Below, in pieces: positions 7,049-13,562 of a stretch of DNA of 14,800 nucleotides. The notes under the pieces are model-generated. The model saw only the letters and a list, made by a program, of their open reading frames with translations. It ran no database searches and was not told the DNA's origin. The stretch covers positions 1 to 14,800 of the forward strand of contig CAZYFI010000029.1 in the NCBI GenBank assembly GCA_964646985.1, written 5' to 3'. The position numbers were made by a program, and so were the translations under genes. This stretch comes from UBA2253 sp964646985 (GTDB taxonomy: Bacteria > Bacillota_I > Bacilli_A > ML615J-28 > CAG-698). The stretch's first letter is position 1. Each line of letters starts with the position of its first letter.

Positions 7049-8350
7049 TTATTGTACAATGTCTAAAATAATTGGCTCAGCCAATGTTTTTTCTTGAGAT
7101 ACCTCATATGCATCTAGTACCATTTGATATGCTTCTTGGACATTTACATCGTTGCCATAGATGGTAGCGATGATATCATTTGCTTTTACAAAATCTCCCA
7201 CTTTTCCATACGCCTTGATTCCGACTCCCATATCAATAACATCTTCTTTCTTTTCACGACCAGCACCCAATATCATGGCTGCTTGACCGATGGAAAGAGC
7301 ATTCACTTTGTGAATGTATCCACTTTGTTTTGCCTTCACATCAAGTTTTTGTTTGGCCGATGCAAACAAAGAATAGTCGTTAATCACTTGCGAATTTCCT
7401 TCTTGATATTGAATCATGTTTTGAAACAAGGTCAATGCTCTTCTACTTGCAACAGCATCAACTACTTTTGCCATTGCTTCTTGTTTTGTAGTAGCAAGTT
7501 TCGTCATTAACAAAAGTTGTGCTGATAACTCATAGCAAAGCATTTGCAAGTCTTCGGGTCCATTCCCCTTCAATGTTTCAATTGCTTCGATTACTTCTAA
7601 CGCATTTCCTACCGCAAACCCAAGCGGTTGTGCCATATCGGTTAAGACAGCAACGGTATGCCGATTGCTGCGATTTCCAATGTTTACCATGGCTTTTGCC
7701 AGGTTTCTTGCATCCGCCAGCGTTTTCATAAATGCGCCATCGCCTACTTTTACATCTAGTAAAATATGGGAAGCCCCGCTAGCCAACTTTTTCGACATAA
7801 TACTGCTAGCAATGAGTCCAAGTGATTCTACTGTTCCAGTTACATCTCTTAAAGCATAAAGTTTTTTATCTGCTGGGGCAATGTTCGCCGTTTGGCCAAC
7901 TACTGCTAACCCAATTTCTGAGACTTGATTTAAAAATTGTTCTGGGGTTCGGGAAATTTGAAATCCTGGGATGGCTTCTAACTTATCTAAAGTCCCGCCA
8001 GTGTGTCCAAGCCCACGTCCACTCATCTTCGCAATCTTTAAACCACAACTAGCAACAATTGGTGCCACAATTAACGTTGTTTTATCCCCTACTCCACCTG
8101 TAGAATGCTTGTCAACACAAATACCAGAAATCGAAGACAAATCTATTTGTTCACCACTCAATAACATTTCTTGCGTAAAGGCAACTTGTTCATTTTCATT
8201 TAGCCCTTGAAAATTAATTGCCATCAATAAACTAGACATTTGGTAATCAGGGATGTTCCCTGATACATATCCATCCAGTAAAAAATGGATTTCTTCTTGG
8301 TTCAATTCTTGTCCTTGCTTCTTTTTTAAAATTAAATCAACTACTCGCAA
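7049..8350 (-). CDS. pdp: Pyrimidine-nucleoside phosphorylase
   Basis: Reversible phosphorolysis of uridine, thymidine and deoxyuridine to base plus (deoxy)ribose-1-phosphate, in cytosolic nucleoside salvage. The length, 433 aa, is the family norm. Motifs are KHSTGGVGDK (81-90, phosphate site), the family signature SGRGLGHTGGTLDKLE (110-125), and substrate residues R168 (YALRDVTGT), S183 and K187 (ASSIMSKK). The C-terminal domain has GAGREKKED. Overall similarity to Bacillus Pdp is clear (MRVVDLILKK start, TPADKKLYALRD-like block), which favours Pdp over the thymidine-specific DeoA, though DeoA cannot be excluded. The start is TTG at 8348-8350: a stop lies upstream in frame and AAAGGGGTGA sits 6 bp before it. 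Confidence 0.93.
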   Translation of the reverse strand: MRVVDLILKKKQGQELNQEEIHFLLDGYVSGNIPDYQMSSLLMAINFQGLNENEQVAFTQEMLLSGEQIDLSSISGICVDKHSTGGVGDKTTLIVAPIVASCGLKIAKMSGRGLGHTGGTLDKLEAIPGFQISRTPEQFLNQVSEIGLAVVGQTANIAPADKKLYALRDVTGTVESLGLIASSIMSKKLASGASHILLDVKVGDGAFMKTLADARNLAKAMVNIGNRSNRHTVAVLTDMAQPLGFAVGNALEVIEAIETLKGNGPEDLQMLCYELSAQLLLMTKLATTKQEAMAKVVDAVASRRALTLFQNMIQYQEGNSQVINDYSLFASAKQKLDVKAKQSGYIHKVNALSIGQAAMILGAGREKKEDVIDMGVGIKAYGKVGDFVKANDIIATIYGNDVNVQEAYQMVLDAYEVSQEKTLAEPIILDIVQ

Positions 8351-8377
8351 AGATAATCACCCCTTTTTGTAAATAGT

Positions 8378-8406
8378 ATTATACCATAAAAGAAAAATAA
8401 AACCAA
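8378..8406 (-). promoter_or_regulatory. Promoter of pdp-mgtC
   Basis: On the minus strand: -35 TTGGTT (8401-8406), 17-bp spacer ending in TGG, -10 TATAAT (8378-8383), an extended -10 promoter. The 15 bp TTTTATGGTATAATA around the -10 (8377-8391) recur exactly at the divergent phosphatase promoter (8460-8474). Confidence 0.75.
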
Positions 8407-8442
8407 ATTATTTTTAAAGCAAGCAAAAAATTCCAGTTCTTT

Positions 8443-8472
8443 TTATACCATAAAACAAGTTTTATGGTATAA
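8443..8472. promoter_or_regulatory. 30-bp perfect palindrome, probable operator over the phosphatase promoter
   Basis: Two 14-bp arms, TTATACCATAAAAC and GTTTTATGGTATAA, are perfect inverted repeats around a 2-bp centre. The right arm contains the -10 of the plus-strand gene. The left arm contains a mirror-image TGGTATAAA facing pdp. A 13-bp part of the arm occurs a third time at the pdp -10 (8379-8391). The position and symmetry suit a dimeric repressor site; the regulator is not in the window. Confidence 0.55.
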
Positions 8473-8473
8473 T
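8464..8473 (+). promoter_or_regulatory. Extended -10 promoter of the histidine-phosphatase gene
   Basis: ATGGTATAAT: TATAAT at 8468-8473 with TG one base upstream (extended -10), and no recognisable -35 at 16-18 bp. Transcription should begin near 8480, leaving a leader of about 13 nt that holds little more than the RBS AAAAAAGGA. Confidence 0.65.
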
Positions 8474-8492
8474 ATCAAAAAAGGAAAAAACT

Positions 8493-9059
8493 ATGATAGT
8501 ATGTTTAATTAGGCACGGCCAAACAGAATGGAATAAAATGCATCGCATTCAAGGCCAAACCGATAATCAGTTAAGTGAAAAAGGCATTGAAGAAGCAAAA
8601 TTGGTTGCACAATATTTAAAAAATAACGATCCTAACTGGGATTTTATTTATTCTAGTCCACTATCAAGGGCCTATGAAACAGGAGCAATCATTGCGAAGC
8701 ACCTACATTTAGGAAATCCCATCATTCATCCCGGACTAATTGAAAGAAATTTTGGAGCATTAGAAGGAACCACCATCAATGATCAAACTTTTCCCACAAT
8801 CATGCGTGAAGAAGTTTTGGGTTTAGAAACAAAAAAGGCACTTCAAACAAGGGTGATTGCAACACTAAGAGAAATCTATCAAAAACACAGCAATGATAAA
8901 ATATTAATTACCACCCATTCGCATTTCATCAAAGGGCTACTATCGACCATCTTGATGGATTTTGATTTTGGCTCTTGGTTACAAAATGGTTCTTTGCATT
9001 ATTTTGCAATCACAGAAGACAAAATAACATTGGTAAAATACAATCAATCACCAAATTAA
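8493..9059 (+). CDS. Histidine phosphatase family protein (phosphoglycerate-mutase-like)
   Basis: Cytosolic enzyme of the histidine phosphatase superfamily, 188 aa. The catalytic RHG is at 7-9 with His8 as the phospho-acceptor (LIRHGQTEWN). Also visible are R59 in SSPLSRAYETG, E84 in ERNFGALEG as the general acid, and the second His142 in ITTHSHF. The short length and the GALEG phrase resemble the cofactor-dependent phosphatase branch (CobC/PhoE/GpmB-like) rather than glycolytic GpmA, which is about 230-250 aa. The substrate cannot be read from sequence. It is a single-gene unit: its own palindromic promoter upstream, a bidirectional terminator downstream, and divergent from pdp. Confidence 0.9.
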   Translation: MIVCLIRHGQTEWNKMHRIQGQTDNQLSEKGIEEAKLVAQYLKNNDPNWDFIYSSPLSRAYETGAIIAKHLHLGNPIIHPGLIERNFGALEGTTINDQTFPTIMREEVLGLETKKALQTRVIATLREIYQKHSNDKILITTHSHFIKGLLSTILMDFDFGSWLQNGSLHYFAITEDKITLVKYNQSPN

Positions 9060-9088
9060 AAAATCGGTTTTATCATAAACCGATTTTT
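9059..9088. terminator. Bidirectional terminator between the phosphatase gene and plsC
   Basis: A 12-bp perfect stem AAAAATCGGTTT / AAACCGATTTTT with a 6-nt loop, T-rich on both strands. It starts at the last base of the phosphatase stop codon. The convergent plsC stop codon (9087-9089) lies on its other flank, so it ends transcription from both sides. Confidence 0.9.
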
Positions 9089-9923
9089 AATTTAGCCAAC
9101 AATATTTCTTTCGCGCTACATCTAAGTCATTTTGAATGATGTTTTGTGCTCGTTCACTAATTTGGGCAGTTGTTAAGTCTTTGATTTCTTCATAAGGAAT
9201 CACTGCACTAATGCGAACAAATACTTTTGTACTGGAAAACAAAAATTGTTTTTTTACACGATAAAAATTATCCAAAGTGATGACAACAATCGGAGCTTGT
9301 GCTTTTTGCGGAATGCGAAAGACCCCATGACGAAATTCGTTCATGTTTGGTCCTTTGCTTCTTGTTCCTTCTGGACAAACACCAAGCGGTTCTCCATCTT
9401 TGATTCGCTTAATGCCTAAAGCCACCACTTCCAATGCTTTGCGATCGTTTTTTCGATCCAAAGGCAAGAATCCTGAAGTTCTTAACCAAGGTCCAATAAT
9501 CGGCAAGTTCAACAAACTGTCTTTCATAATATAAGTTATCGTATGATTCTTGATCAAAGCAAGAATGGTAATGGGATCTAAATTAGATTGATGATTGGAA
9601 ATCAAGAAAAACTTGCTGTCTTTCGGCAAGATTTCTTCGTTTTCAAAGACTACTTTTAAACGATAAAATGTCACAAGAAATTTCGTTGTCCAAGAAATCA
9701 TCAAACTGTAAAAATGATAAGGATGGATGACAACTTTTTTGGGATTCATAAATAGCGTCATGATGCCCAATGTGCCATAAAAGAAAATAAAAGCACCTAT
9801 CCATGAAACGATATATACAATGGGAATGCTCCACCAAATGATTCCCGTGCTAACAATTTGAGTAAAGTATAGATACAACCCTGAGCCGATAAAGGCTAGA
9901 GTAGAAAGAATGAAAATAATCAT
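9087..9923 (-). CDS. plsC: 1-acyl-sn-glycerol-3-phosphate acyltransferase
   Basis: Membrane-bound acyltransferase converting lysophosphatidate to phosphatidate in phospholipid synthesis; 278 aa. Two hydrophobic segments lie at about residues 2-22 and 28-60. The PlsC/LPLAT domain follows: catalytic block NHQSNLD (110-116, H111 and D116), GFLPLDR (151-157), PEGTRSKG (184-191) and the downstream proline motif QKAQAPIVVITL. The N-terminal membrane region is longer than in minimal PlsC proteins, as is common in Bacillota. The start ATG overlaps the folA stop in ATGA, with AAAGGA upstream. Last gene of thyA-folA-plsC. Confidence 0.9.
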   Translation of the reverse strand: MIIFILSTLAFIGSGLYLYFTQIVSTGIIWWSIPIVYIVSWIGAFIFFYGTLGIMTLFMNPKKVVIHPYHFYSLMISWTTKFLVTFYRLKVVFENEEILPKDSKFFLISNHQSNLDPITILALIKNHTITYIMKDSLLNLPIIGPWLRTSGFLPLDRKNDRKALEVVALGIKRIKDGEPLGVCPEGTRSKGPNMNEFRHGVFRIPQKAQAPIVVITLDNFYRVKKQFLFSSTKVFVRISAVIPYEEIKDLTTAQISERAQNIIQNDLDVARKKYCWLN

Positions 9924-10396
9924 TTCTTTATCCTTTCATATATGCAAAATGAAAGACCTTCACTAGGAGTTTCTGATATTAATTGAAACAAGGAAAAATC
10001 AATGCGAGGAAAAAACACATCTCCTGAATGATTCTTAAAGATGTGAGTAATGTAGAGTCGATGCGCATAATTTAAAGCAGTTTCGTAAATTTGTTTCCCG
10101 CCAATCACAAATACTTCTTCGTCATGGTCTTCTTGCAAATAATCCAAGAAGCGATTCACTACTTGCACTTTAGGATAATGCCAATTGCTGTTATTTGTAA
10201 CAACAATGTTGTTACGATTGGGCAAAGGTTGATGTAAACGCGAGACAATGGATTCAAACGTTGTTCTTCCCATGACTACAGTATGATTAGAAGTAATTTG
10301 TTTGAAATACCGTAAATCTTCTGGATAATTCCAAGGCAAATCTTTGCCTTGACCAATGACGCCATTTTGAGCAATGGCAACAATAATAGAAATCAT
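9920..10396 (-). CDS. folA: Dihydrofolate reductase
   Basis: NADPH-dependent reduction of dihydrofolate to tetrahydrofolate; 158 aa, the usual chromosomal DHFR size. Visible are the N-terminal strand ISIIVAIAQNGVIG, the substrate block LPWNYPEDLRYFK with catalytic Asp27 (E. coli numbering coincides), GRTTFES (43-49), and the NADPH-loop GG (99-100) in VFVIGGKQIY. It regenerates the folate that ThyA oxidises, hence its place directly after thyA. Its ATG overlaps the thyA stop in ATGA, with GGGAAAGGTGG inside the thyA end as RBS. It ends in TGA overlapping plsC. Confidence 0.96.
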   Translation of the reverse strand: MISIIVAIAQNGVIGQGKDLPWNYPEDLRYFKQITSNHTVVMGRTTFESIVSRLHQPLPNRNNIVVTNNSNWHYPKVQVVNRFLDYLQEDHDEEVFVIGGKQIYETALNYAHRLYITHIFKNHSGDVFFPRIDFSLFQLISETPSEGLSFCIYERIKK

Positions 10397-11271
10397 ACAG
10401 CCACCTTTCCCTTGATGGTCGGATGCGGATGATAATCAACTAATTCAAAATCTTCAAAAGTAAAATCATCAATCGACCGAACATCGCGTTTGATAATCAT
10501 TTTTGGAAGTGTTTTTGGTTCACGAGTTAATTGTAAGTTCACCTGTTGGAAATGATCAGAATAAATGTGGGCATCACCAATTGTATGAATAAATTCTCCG
10601 AGTTCTAAATTGCATACTTTCGCAACCATCATTGTCAAAAGCGAATAAGATGCAATGTTAAATGGTACGCCTAAAAATGCATCCGCACTACGTTGGTATA
10701 ATTGACAAGACAAACGGTTGTTTTGAACATAAAATTGATACAACAAGTGGCAAGGTGGTAAAGCCATTTCATCAATATCGGCAGCCTGCCAACTATTCAC
10801 AATCAACCTTCTTGAATCGGGATTTTCTTTGATTTCTAAAATGACTTTTGCAAGTTGGTCGACTTCATGTTGATTACTAGAAAAGTTTCGCCACTGATGC
10901 CCATACACAGGTCCTAATTCGCCCCACTTTTGTGCAAACGCAGCGCTTTCTTTCACTTTCAAGACAAACTCCTCTAGGGTTTCTCCTAAATAATCACTTG
11001 ATTTTTGGTATTTCTGATACGGCCATTCATTCCAAATCCTAACATCATGGTCCACCAAATACTTAATATTGGTATCACCTTTGATAAACCACAACAATTC
11101 ATAAATGATTGACTTTAAATGCACTTTCTTGGTTGTTAGAAGCGGAAATCCTTCATTTAAATCAAAGCGCATTTGATAGCCAAAAGTAGAAATCGTTCCC
11201 GTATTGGTACGATCGTTTTTTGTTTGGCCTTTTTGTAAAATATGTTGTAAAAAATCTAAATATTGTTTCAT
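10393..11271 (-). CDS. thyA: Thymidylate synthase
   Basis: Converts dUMP plus 5,10-methylene-THF to dTMP plus DHF; 292 aa. The catalytic cysteine is C174 in LPPCHLLYQFYV, with the phosphate-binding Arg block RSADAFLGVPFNIASYS (194-210) and RRLIVNSW (154-161). The conserved N-terminal RTNTGT (21-26) holds the phosphate-binding arginine. An insertion of about 30 residues after RIWNEWPY (roughly 85-117), relative to E. coli ThyA (264 aa), matches the longer Lactobacillus/Lactococcus-type enzymes. It ends precisely at the family terminus KVAV with TGA. First gene of the unit; RBS GAGG. No thyX is seen in the window. Confidence 0.97.
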   Translation of the reverse strand: MKQYLDFLQHILQKGQTKNDRTNTGTISTFGYQMRFDLNEGFPLLTTKKVHLKSIIYELLWFIKGDTNIKYLVDHDVRIWNEWPYQKYQKSSDYLGETLEEFVLKVKESAAFAQKWGELGPVYGHQWRNFSSNQHEVDQLAKVILEIKENPDSRRLIVNSWQAADIDEMALPPCHLLYQFYVQNNRLSCQLYQRSADAFLGVPFNIASYSLLTMMVAKVCNLELGEFIHTIGDAHIYSDHFQQVNLQLTREPKTLPKMIIKRDVRSIDDFTFEDFELVDYHPHPTIKGKVAV

Positions 11272-11289
11272 AATTACCTCATTTTGGCT

Positions 11290-11295
11290 ATTATA
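11290..11295 (-). promoter_or_regulatory. Candidate promoter (-10) of thyA-folA-plsC
   Basis: TATAAT on the minus strand preceded by TGA (extended -10, TGATATAAT), 18 bp before the thyA start. The -35 at 17 bp is poor (TTATTC). There is no terminator between the small membrane gene and thyA, so read-through from upstream may also contribute. Confidence 0.6.
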
Positions 11296-11338
11296 TCATG
11301 ATTTCCCAAACAGAATAAAGAAAATACACAATAAATAG

Positions 11339-11725
11339 TTAATCAATATGTTCTCCGCGAATCTCCATCATTTCTAACACAATCATCTCAAACAAATTCT
11401 CTAAAACTGCATAGCCAATTAAAATAAATGACAGCACAGTACTCCATAACTTAAGATTTTCATTGGCAGTAATCAAACTTATCATAAAGACAATGAGGGA
11501 AAAGCCCATGAAAAAATAGGCAGTGATTTGAAAAATAATGGAAACTGTCATAAAATCATGACGATTTGTTTTTTTTGTAAAGACAAACAGTGGCTTTGCT
11601 TTTGGGTAAATATTAGACCTGCCAAAATATTTATCTTTTGGCACATATTTATCCAAACGATAACAAGAAGCAAGAACTGAGAATTGCCCTATGATTCCTA
11701 TCACAAACGCCCAAACTACATTCAT
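11339..11725 (-). CDS. Small integral membrane protein of unknown function
   Basis: 128 aa; not a family I recognise. Three hydrophobic segments are clear: residues 1-20 (WAFVIGIIGQFSVLAS), about 60-86 (SIIFQITAYFFMGFSLIVF) and about 94-116 (WSTVLSFILIGYAVLENLFEMI). A basic loop at 21-58 (YRLDKYVPKDKYFG, KPLFVFTKKTNRH) probably faces the cytoplasm. The C-terminus is short and acidic. No signal cleavage site or catalytic motif is evident. It has a very good promoter of its own and a start ATG near GAGAGG, so it is likely a real gene. It lies upstream of thyA in the same direction without a terminator between, and divergent from the thioredoxin-like gene. Confidence 0.75.
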   Translation of the reverse strand: MNVVWAFVIGIIGQFSVLASCYRLDKYVPKDKYFGRSNIYPKAKPLFVFTKKTNRHDFMTVSIIFQITAYFFMGFSLIVFMISLITANENLKLWSTVLSFILIGYAVLENLFEMIVLEMMEIRGEHID

Positions 11726-11743
11726 ATGGTTAACCTCTCTTTC

Positions 11744-11772
11744 ATTATACTAAAAATTCACCATCTTATCAA
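11744..11772 (-). promoter_or_regulatory. Promoter of the small membrane-protein gene
   Basis: On the minus strand: -35 TTGATA (11767-11772), 17-bp spacer, -10 TATAAT (11744-11749), close to the sigma-A consensus. Confidence 0.75.
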
Positions 11773-11785
11773 GTGATTATATTAC

Positions 11786-11814
11786 TTGGAATTGTCATAT
11801 TTTTTTAGTATAAT
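11786..11814 (+). promoter_or_regulatory. Promoter of the thioredoxin-like gene
   Basis: -35 TTGGAA (11786-11791), 17-bp spacer, -10 TATAAT (11809-11814). The RBS GAGGTGA at 11823-11829 precedes the ATG by 3-4 bp. The 13 bp ending in this -10 (TTTTTAGTATAAT) are an exact inverted copy of those at the divergent promoter (11744-11756). Confidence 0.75.
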
Positions 11815-11832
11815 AACAATATGAGGTGACCA

Positions 11833-12150
11833 ATGTATCCTATAACTTCTTATGAACAGCTGATGGAATTTACCGATTCTTCTTTGTCTATTGTTCTTCT
11901 TTCTACAAAGCTTTGTCAAGTATGTGTTGCCATTTCTCCTAAATTAGAAATGATGCTAAAGAAATATCCTCATGTGAAATTGGGAAAAGTGCAAATTGAC
12001 GAAGAACCAGAAATCCGAGGGCAACTCCTCGTATTTAGTGTTCCTACCGTCATCTTATTTCAAAATAAAAAAGAAGTGTTCCGCCAATCACGTTTTATCG
12101 AACTCACACAAATAGAAAAATATATTCATTTGCTTACCAACAATGAGTAA
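11833..12150 (+). CDS. Thioredoxin-like protein
   Basis: 105-aa cytosolic thioredoxin-fold protein with no signal peptide. The active site is C28-Q-V-C31 in TKLCQVCVAISP, the cis-proline is P71 in SVPTVILF, and the fold follows the usual order with KVQIDEEPE before the cis-Pro strand. The active-site dipeptide QV differs from the GP of classical thioredoxin, and the Trp before the first Cys is replaced by Leu. It is therefore a divergent member (YbbN/YtpP-like small thioredoxins) rather than the main TrxA. Likely a thiol-disulfide oxidoreductase with unknown partners. Single-gene unit between its own promoter and a bidirectional terminator. Confidence 0.87.
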   Translation: MYPITSYEQLMEFTDSSLSIVLLSTKLCQVCVAISPKLEMMLKKYPHVKLGKVQIDEEPEIRGQLLVFSVPTVILFQNKKEVFRQSRFIELTQIEKYIHLLTNNE

Positions 12151-12179
12151 AAAATAGAATCCCTTGGGGATTCTATTTT
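12151..12179. terminator. Bidirectional terminator between the thioredoxin-like gene and trmL
   Basis: A 13-bp perfect stem AAAATAGAATCCC / GGGATTCTATTTT with a 3-nt loop, A/T runs on both sides. It starts directly after the thioredoxin-like stop codon, and the trmL TAG stop (12173-12175) lies within it. It closes both convergent units. Confidence 0.9.
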
Positions 12180-12691
12180 AATAGGAAATCTTTTCCTTTC
12201 ATGGTTTCTGGTTCTTCAAAGGACAATTCTGGAAATTTTTGTTGTCTTAAGGCTTCATAAACAACGATTGCGGCAACATTGCTGACATTTAGCGTCCTTA
12301 CAACAGAAGCCATGGGAATCCGATAACAGCGATCAATATTCTCTTTTAATAAGGAATAAGGAATTCCTGTTGATTCTTTTCCAATAAAGAAATAATAATG
12401 TTTACTAGGATCATTTAAAGAAGCATCATAAAAATTCTTTTGTCCATATCTCGTCAAATATAAATACTCACCAGGATTTTTTTCAAAAAATTCAGAAATA
12501 TTATGATAAACATAGTATTTCACATTCGGAACATAATTGACTCCCGAACGTTTCACCGATCTTTCATCAAGTTTAAAACCCAAGGGTTCAATCAAATGCA
12601 AGATTGTGTTTGTGGCAATACAAGTACGCATCATGTTCCCGGTATTTTGAGGAATTTCTGGTTCAAACAATACCAAATTAAGACTTCCCAT
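12173..12691 (-). CDS. trmL: tRNA (cytidine/uridine-2'-O-)-methyltransferase TrmL
   Basis: SPOUT-class SAM-dependent enzyme that 2'-O-methylates the wobble nucleotide of tRNA-Leu isoacceptors CAA and UAA; 172 aa, close to the usual 155-170. Visible are the N-terminal LVLFEPEIPQNTGNMMRTC (6-24), HLIEPLGFKLDERSVKRSG (32-50), and the knot motifs GKESTGIP (104-111), RIPMA (124-128) and LNVSNVAAIVVYE (134-146). The C-terminal tail after residue 150 is slightly longer than in E. coli. The start ATG overlaps the queG stop region by 14 bp, with GGAAGG upstream, so translation is probably coupled. Last gene of MATE-queG-trmL. The matching tRNA-Leu(CAA) is encoded at 46-132. Confidence 0.92.
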   Translation of the reverse strand: MGSLNLVLFEPEIPQNTGNMMRTCIATNTILHLIEPLGFKLDERSVKRSGVNYVPNVKYYVYHNISEFFEKNPGEYLYLTRYGQKNFYDASLNDPSKHYYFFIGKESTGIPYSLLKENIDRCYRIPMASVVRTLNVSNVAAIVVYEALRQQKFPELSFEEPETMKGKDFLLK

Positions 12692-13562
12692 ATTTACCTT
12701 CCAAATATTGCAAGTGTTCTAAAAACCAAGGTTTCTTGGTTTTTGTTTTTAAATATGCAAACGATTCTTTGTTTAAATGATTTTTTTTCGCTTCTAATAC
12801 CACAAGATTACGCAACAAGCGTTCATAACCAATCCACTCAAAACTGCGATCAGCATATTTGCTGGTAAACTCATCTTGGGTTAACTGAGAAAAATCGTGA
12901 AAATGTAATTGTGATTTCCCATCCCAAACAAGTTCAGGAATCGATTGATCAGGTTGGTGATTGTAAAAACAAACATCTTGACACAAATCACAACCATAAC
13001 AACTTTGATGCAATAAATCGTACAAAGCAAATTCGCGATTGGCTTTTTGGCTCAAATAAGACAAACACTTCGCTTTTTGATATCCACCATCCAATGCTTT
13101 TGTTGGACAAACAGCAATGCAAGCCCCACAATGGGTGCATAAATCCGAAATAGGTTGATCATATTCATCAAATTGGACACTGGTCATAATGGTACCAATG
13201 GCAAAAAAAGTCCCAAGTTGTTTATGAATGATGAGGTTATTGTCTCCATAAGTACCAAGGCCAGCCAAGTAAGCACACAATTTTTCATCTAGGGGACTAA
13301 CATCAACATGAATCACAGAATCAGGTAATTGCCAATCTATTGCAAGTTGCTGGCATTTTTTATGAATGACAACATGATAATCTTGTCCATAAAATAGTTT
13401 TGCCGGAATATACTCTTCGTTTTTTGTTTTATTGGCGTAAGGAAACAAAACAACGACGATACTTTGGACGAAAGAATATTTTTGAAAAGCACTTTGATCA
13501 GGGTAACTTTCTTTCGCAATCACACCAAAATAATAAGGACAAGTTAATAGTGTCTTTTTCAT
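12678..13562 (-). CDS. queG: Epoxyqueuosine reductase (compact QueG)
   Basis: Cobalamin-dependent iron-sulfur enzyme reducing epoxyqueuosine to queuosine at tRNA position 34, the last step of queuosine synthesis. Two [4Fe-4S] ferredoxin motifs are complete: C142-C145-C148-C152 (CTHCGACIAVCP) and C188-C191-C194-C198 (CYGCDLCQDVC). Upstream, HVDVSPLDEKLCAYLAGLGT (85-104) corresponds to the QueG core motif DTGP.LER..A..AGLG. At 294 aa it is shorter than classical QueG (about 310-390): the N-terminal leader is minimal and there are no C-terminal HEAT-like repeats. It belongs to the compact forms; another ferredoxin-cobalamin reductase role is possible but less likely. The ATG overlaps the MATE stop (ATGA). 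Confidence 0.87.
   Translation of the reverse strand: MKKTLLTCPYYFGVIAKESYPDQSAFQKYSFVQSIVVVLFPYANKTKNEEYIPAKLFYGQDYHVVIHKKCQQLAIDWQLPDSVIHVDVSPLDEKLCAYLAGLGTYGDNNLIIHKQLGTFFAIGTIMTSVQFDEYDQPISDLCTHCGACIAVCPTKALDGGYQKAKCLSYLSQKANREFALYDLLHQSCYGCDLCQDVCFYNHQPDQSIPELVWDGKSQLHFHDFSQLTQDEFTSKYADRSFEWIGYERLLRNLVVLEAKKNHLNKESFAYLKTKTKKPWFLEHLQYLEGKYGKS

Noticed and set aside
9643..9837. Short minus-strand open frames inside plsC (9643-9837) and queG (13337-13519)
   Set aside because: They are out-of-frame shadows of genes with complete conserved motifs.
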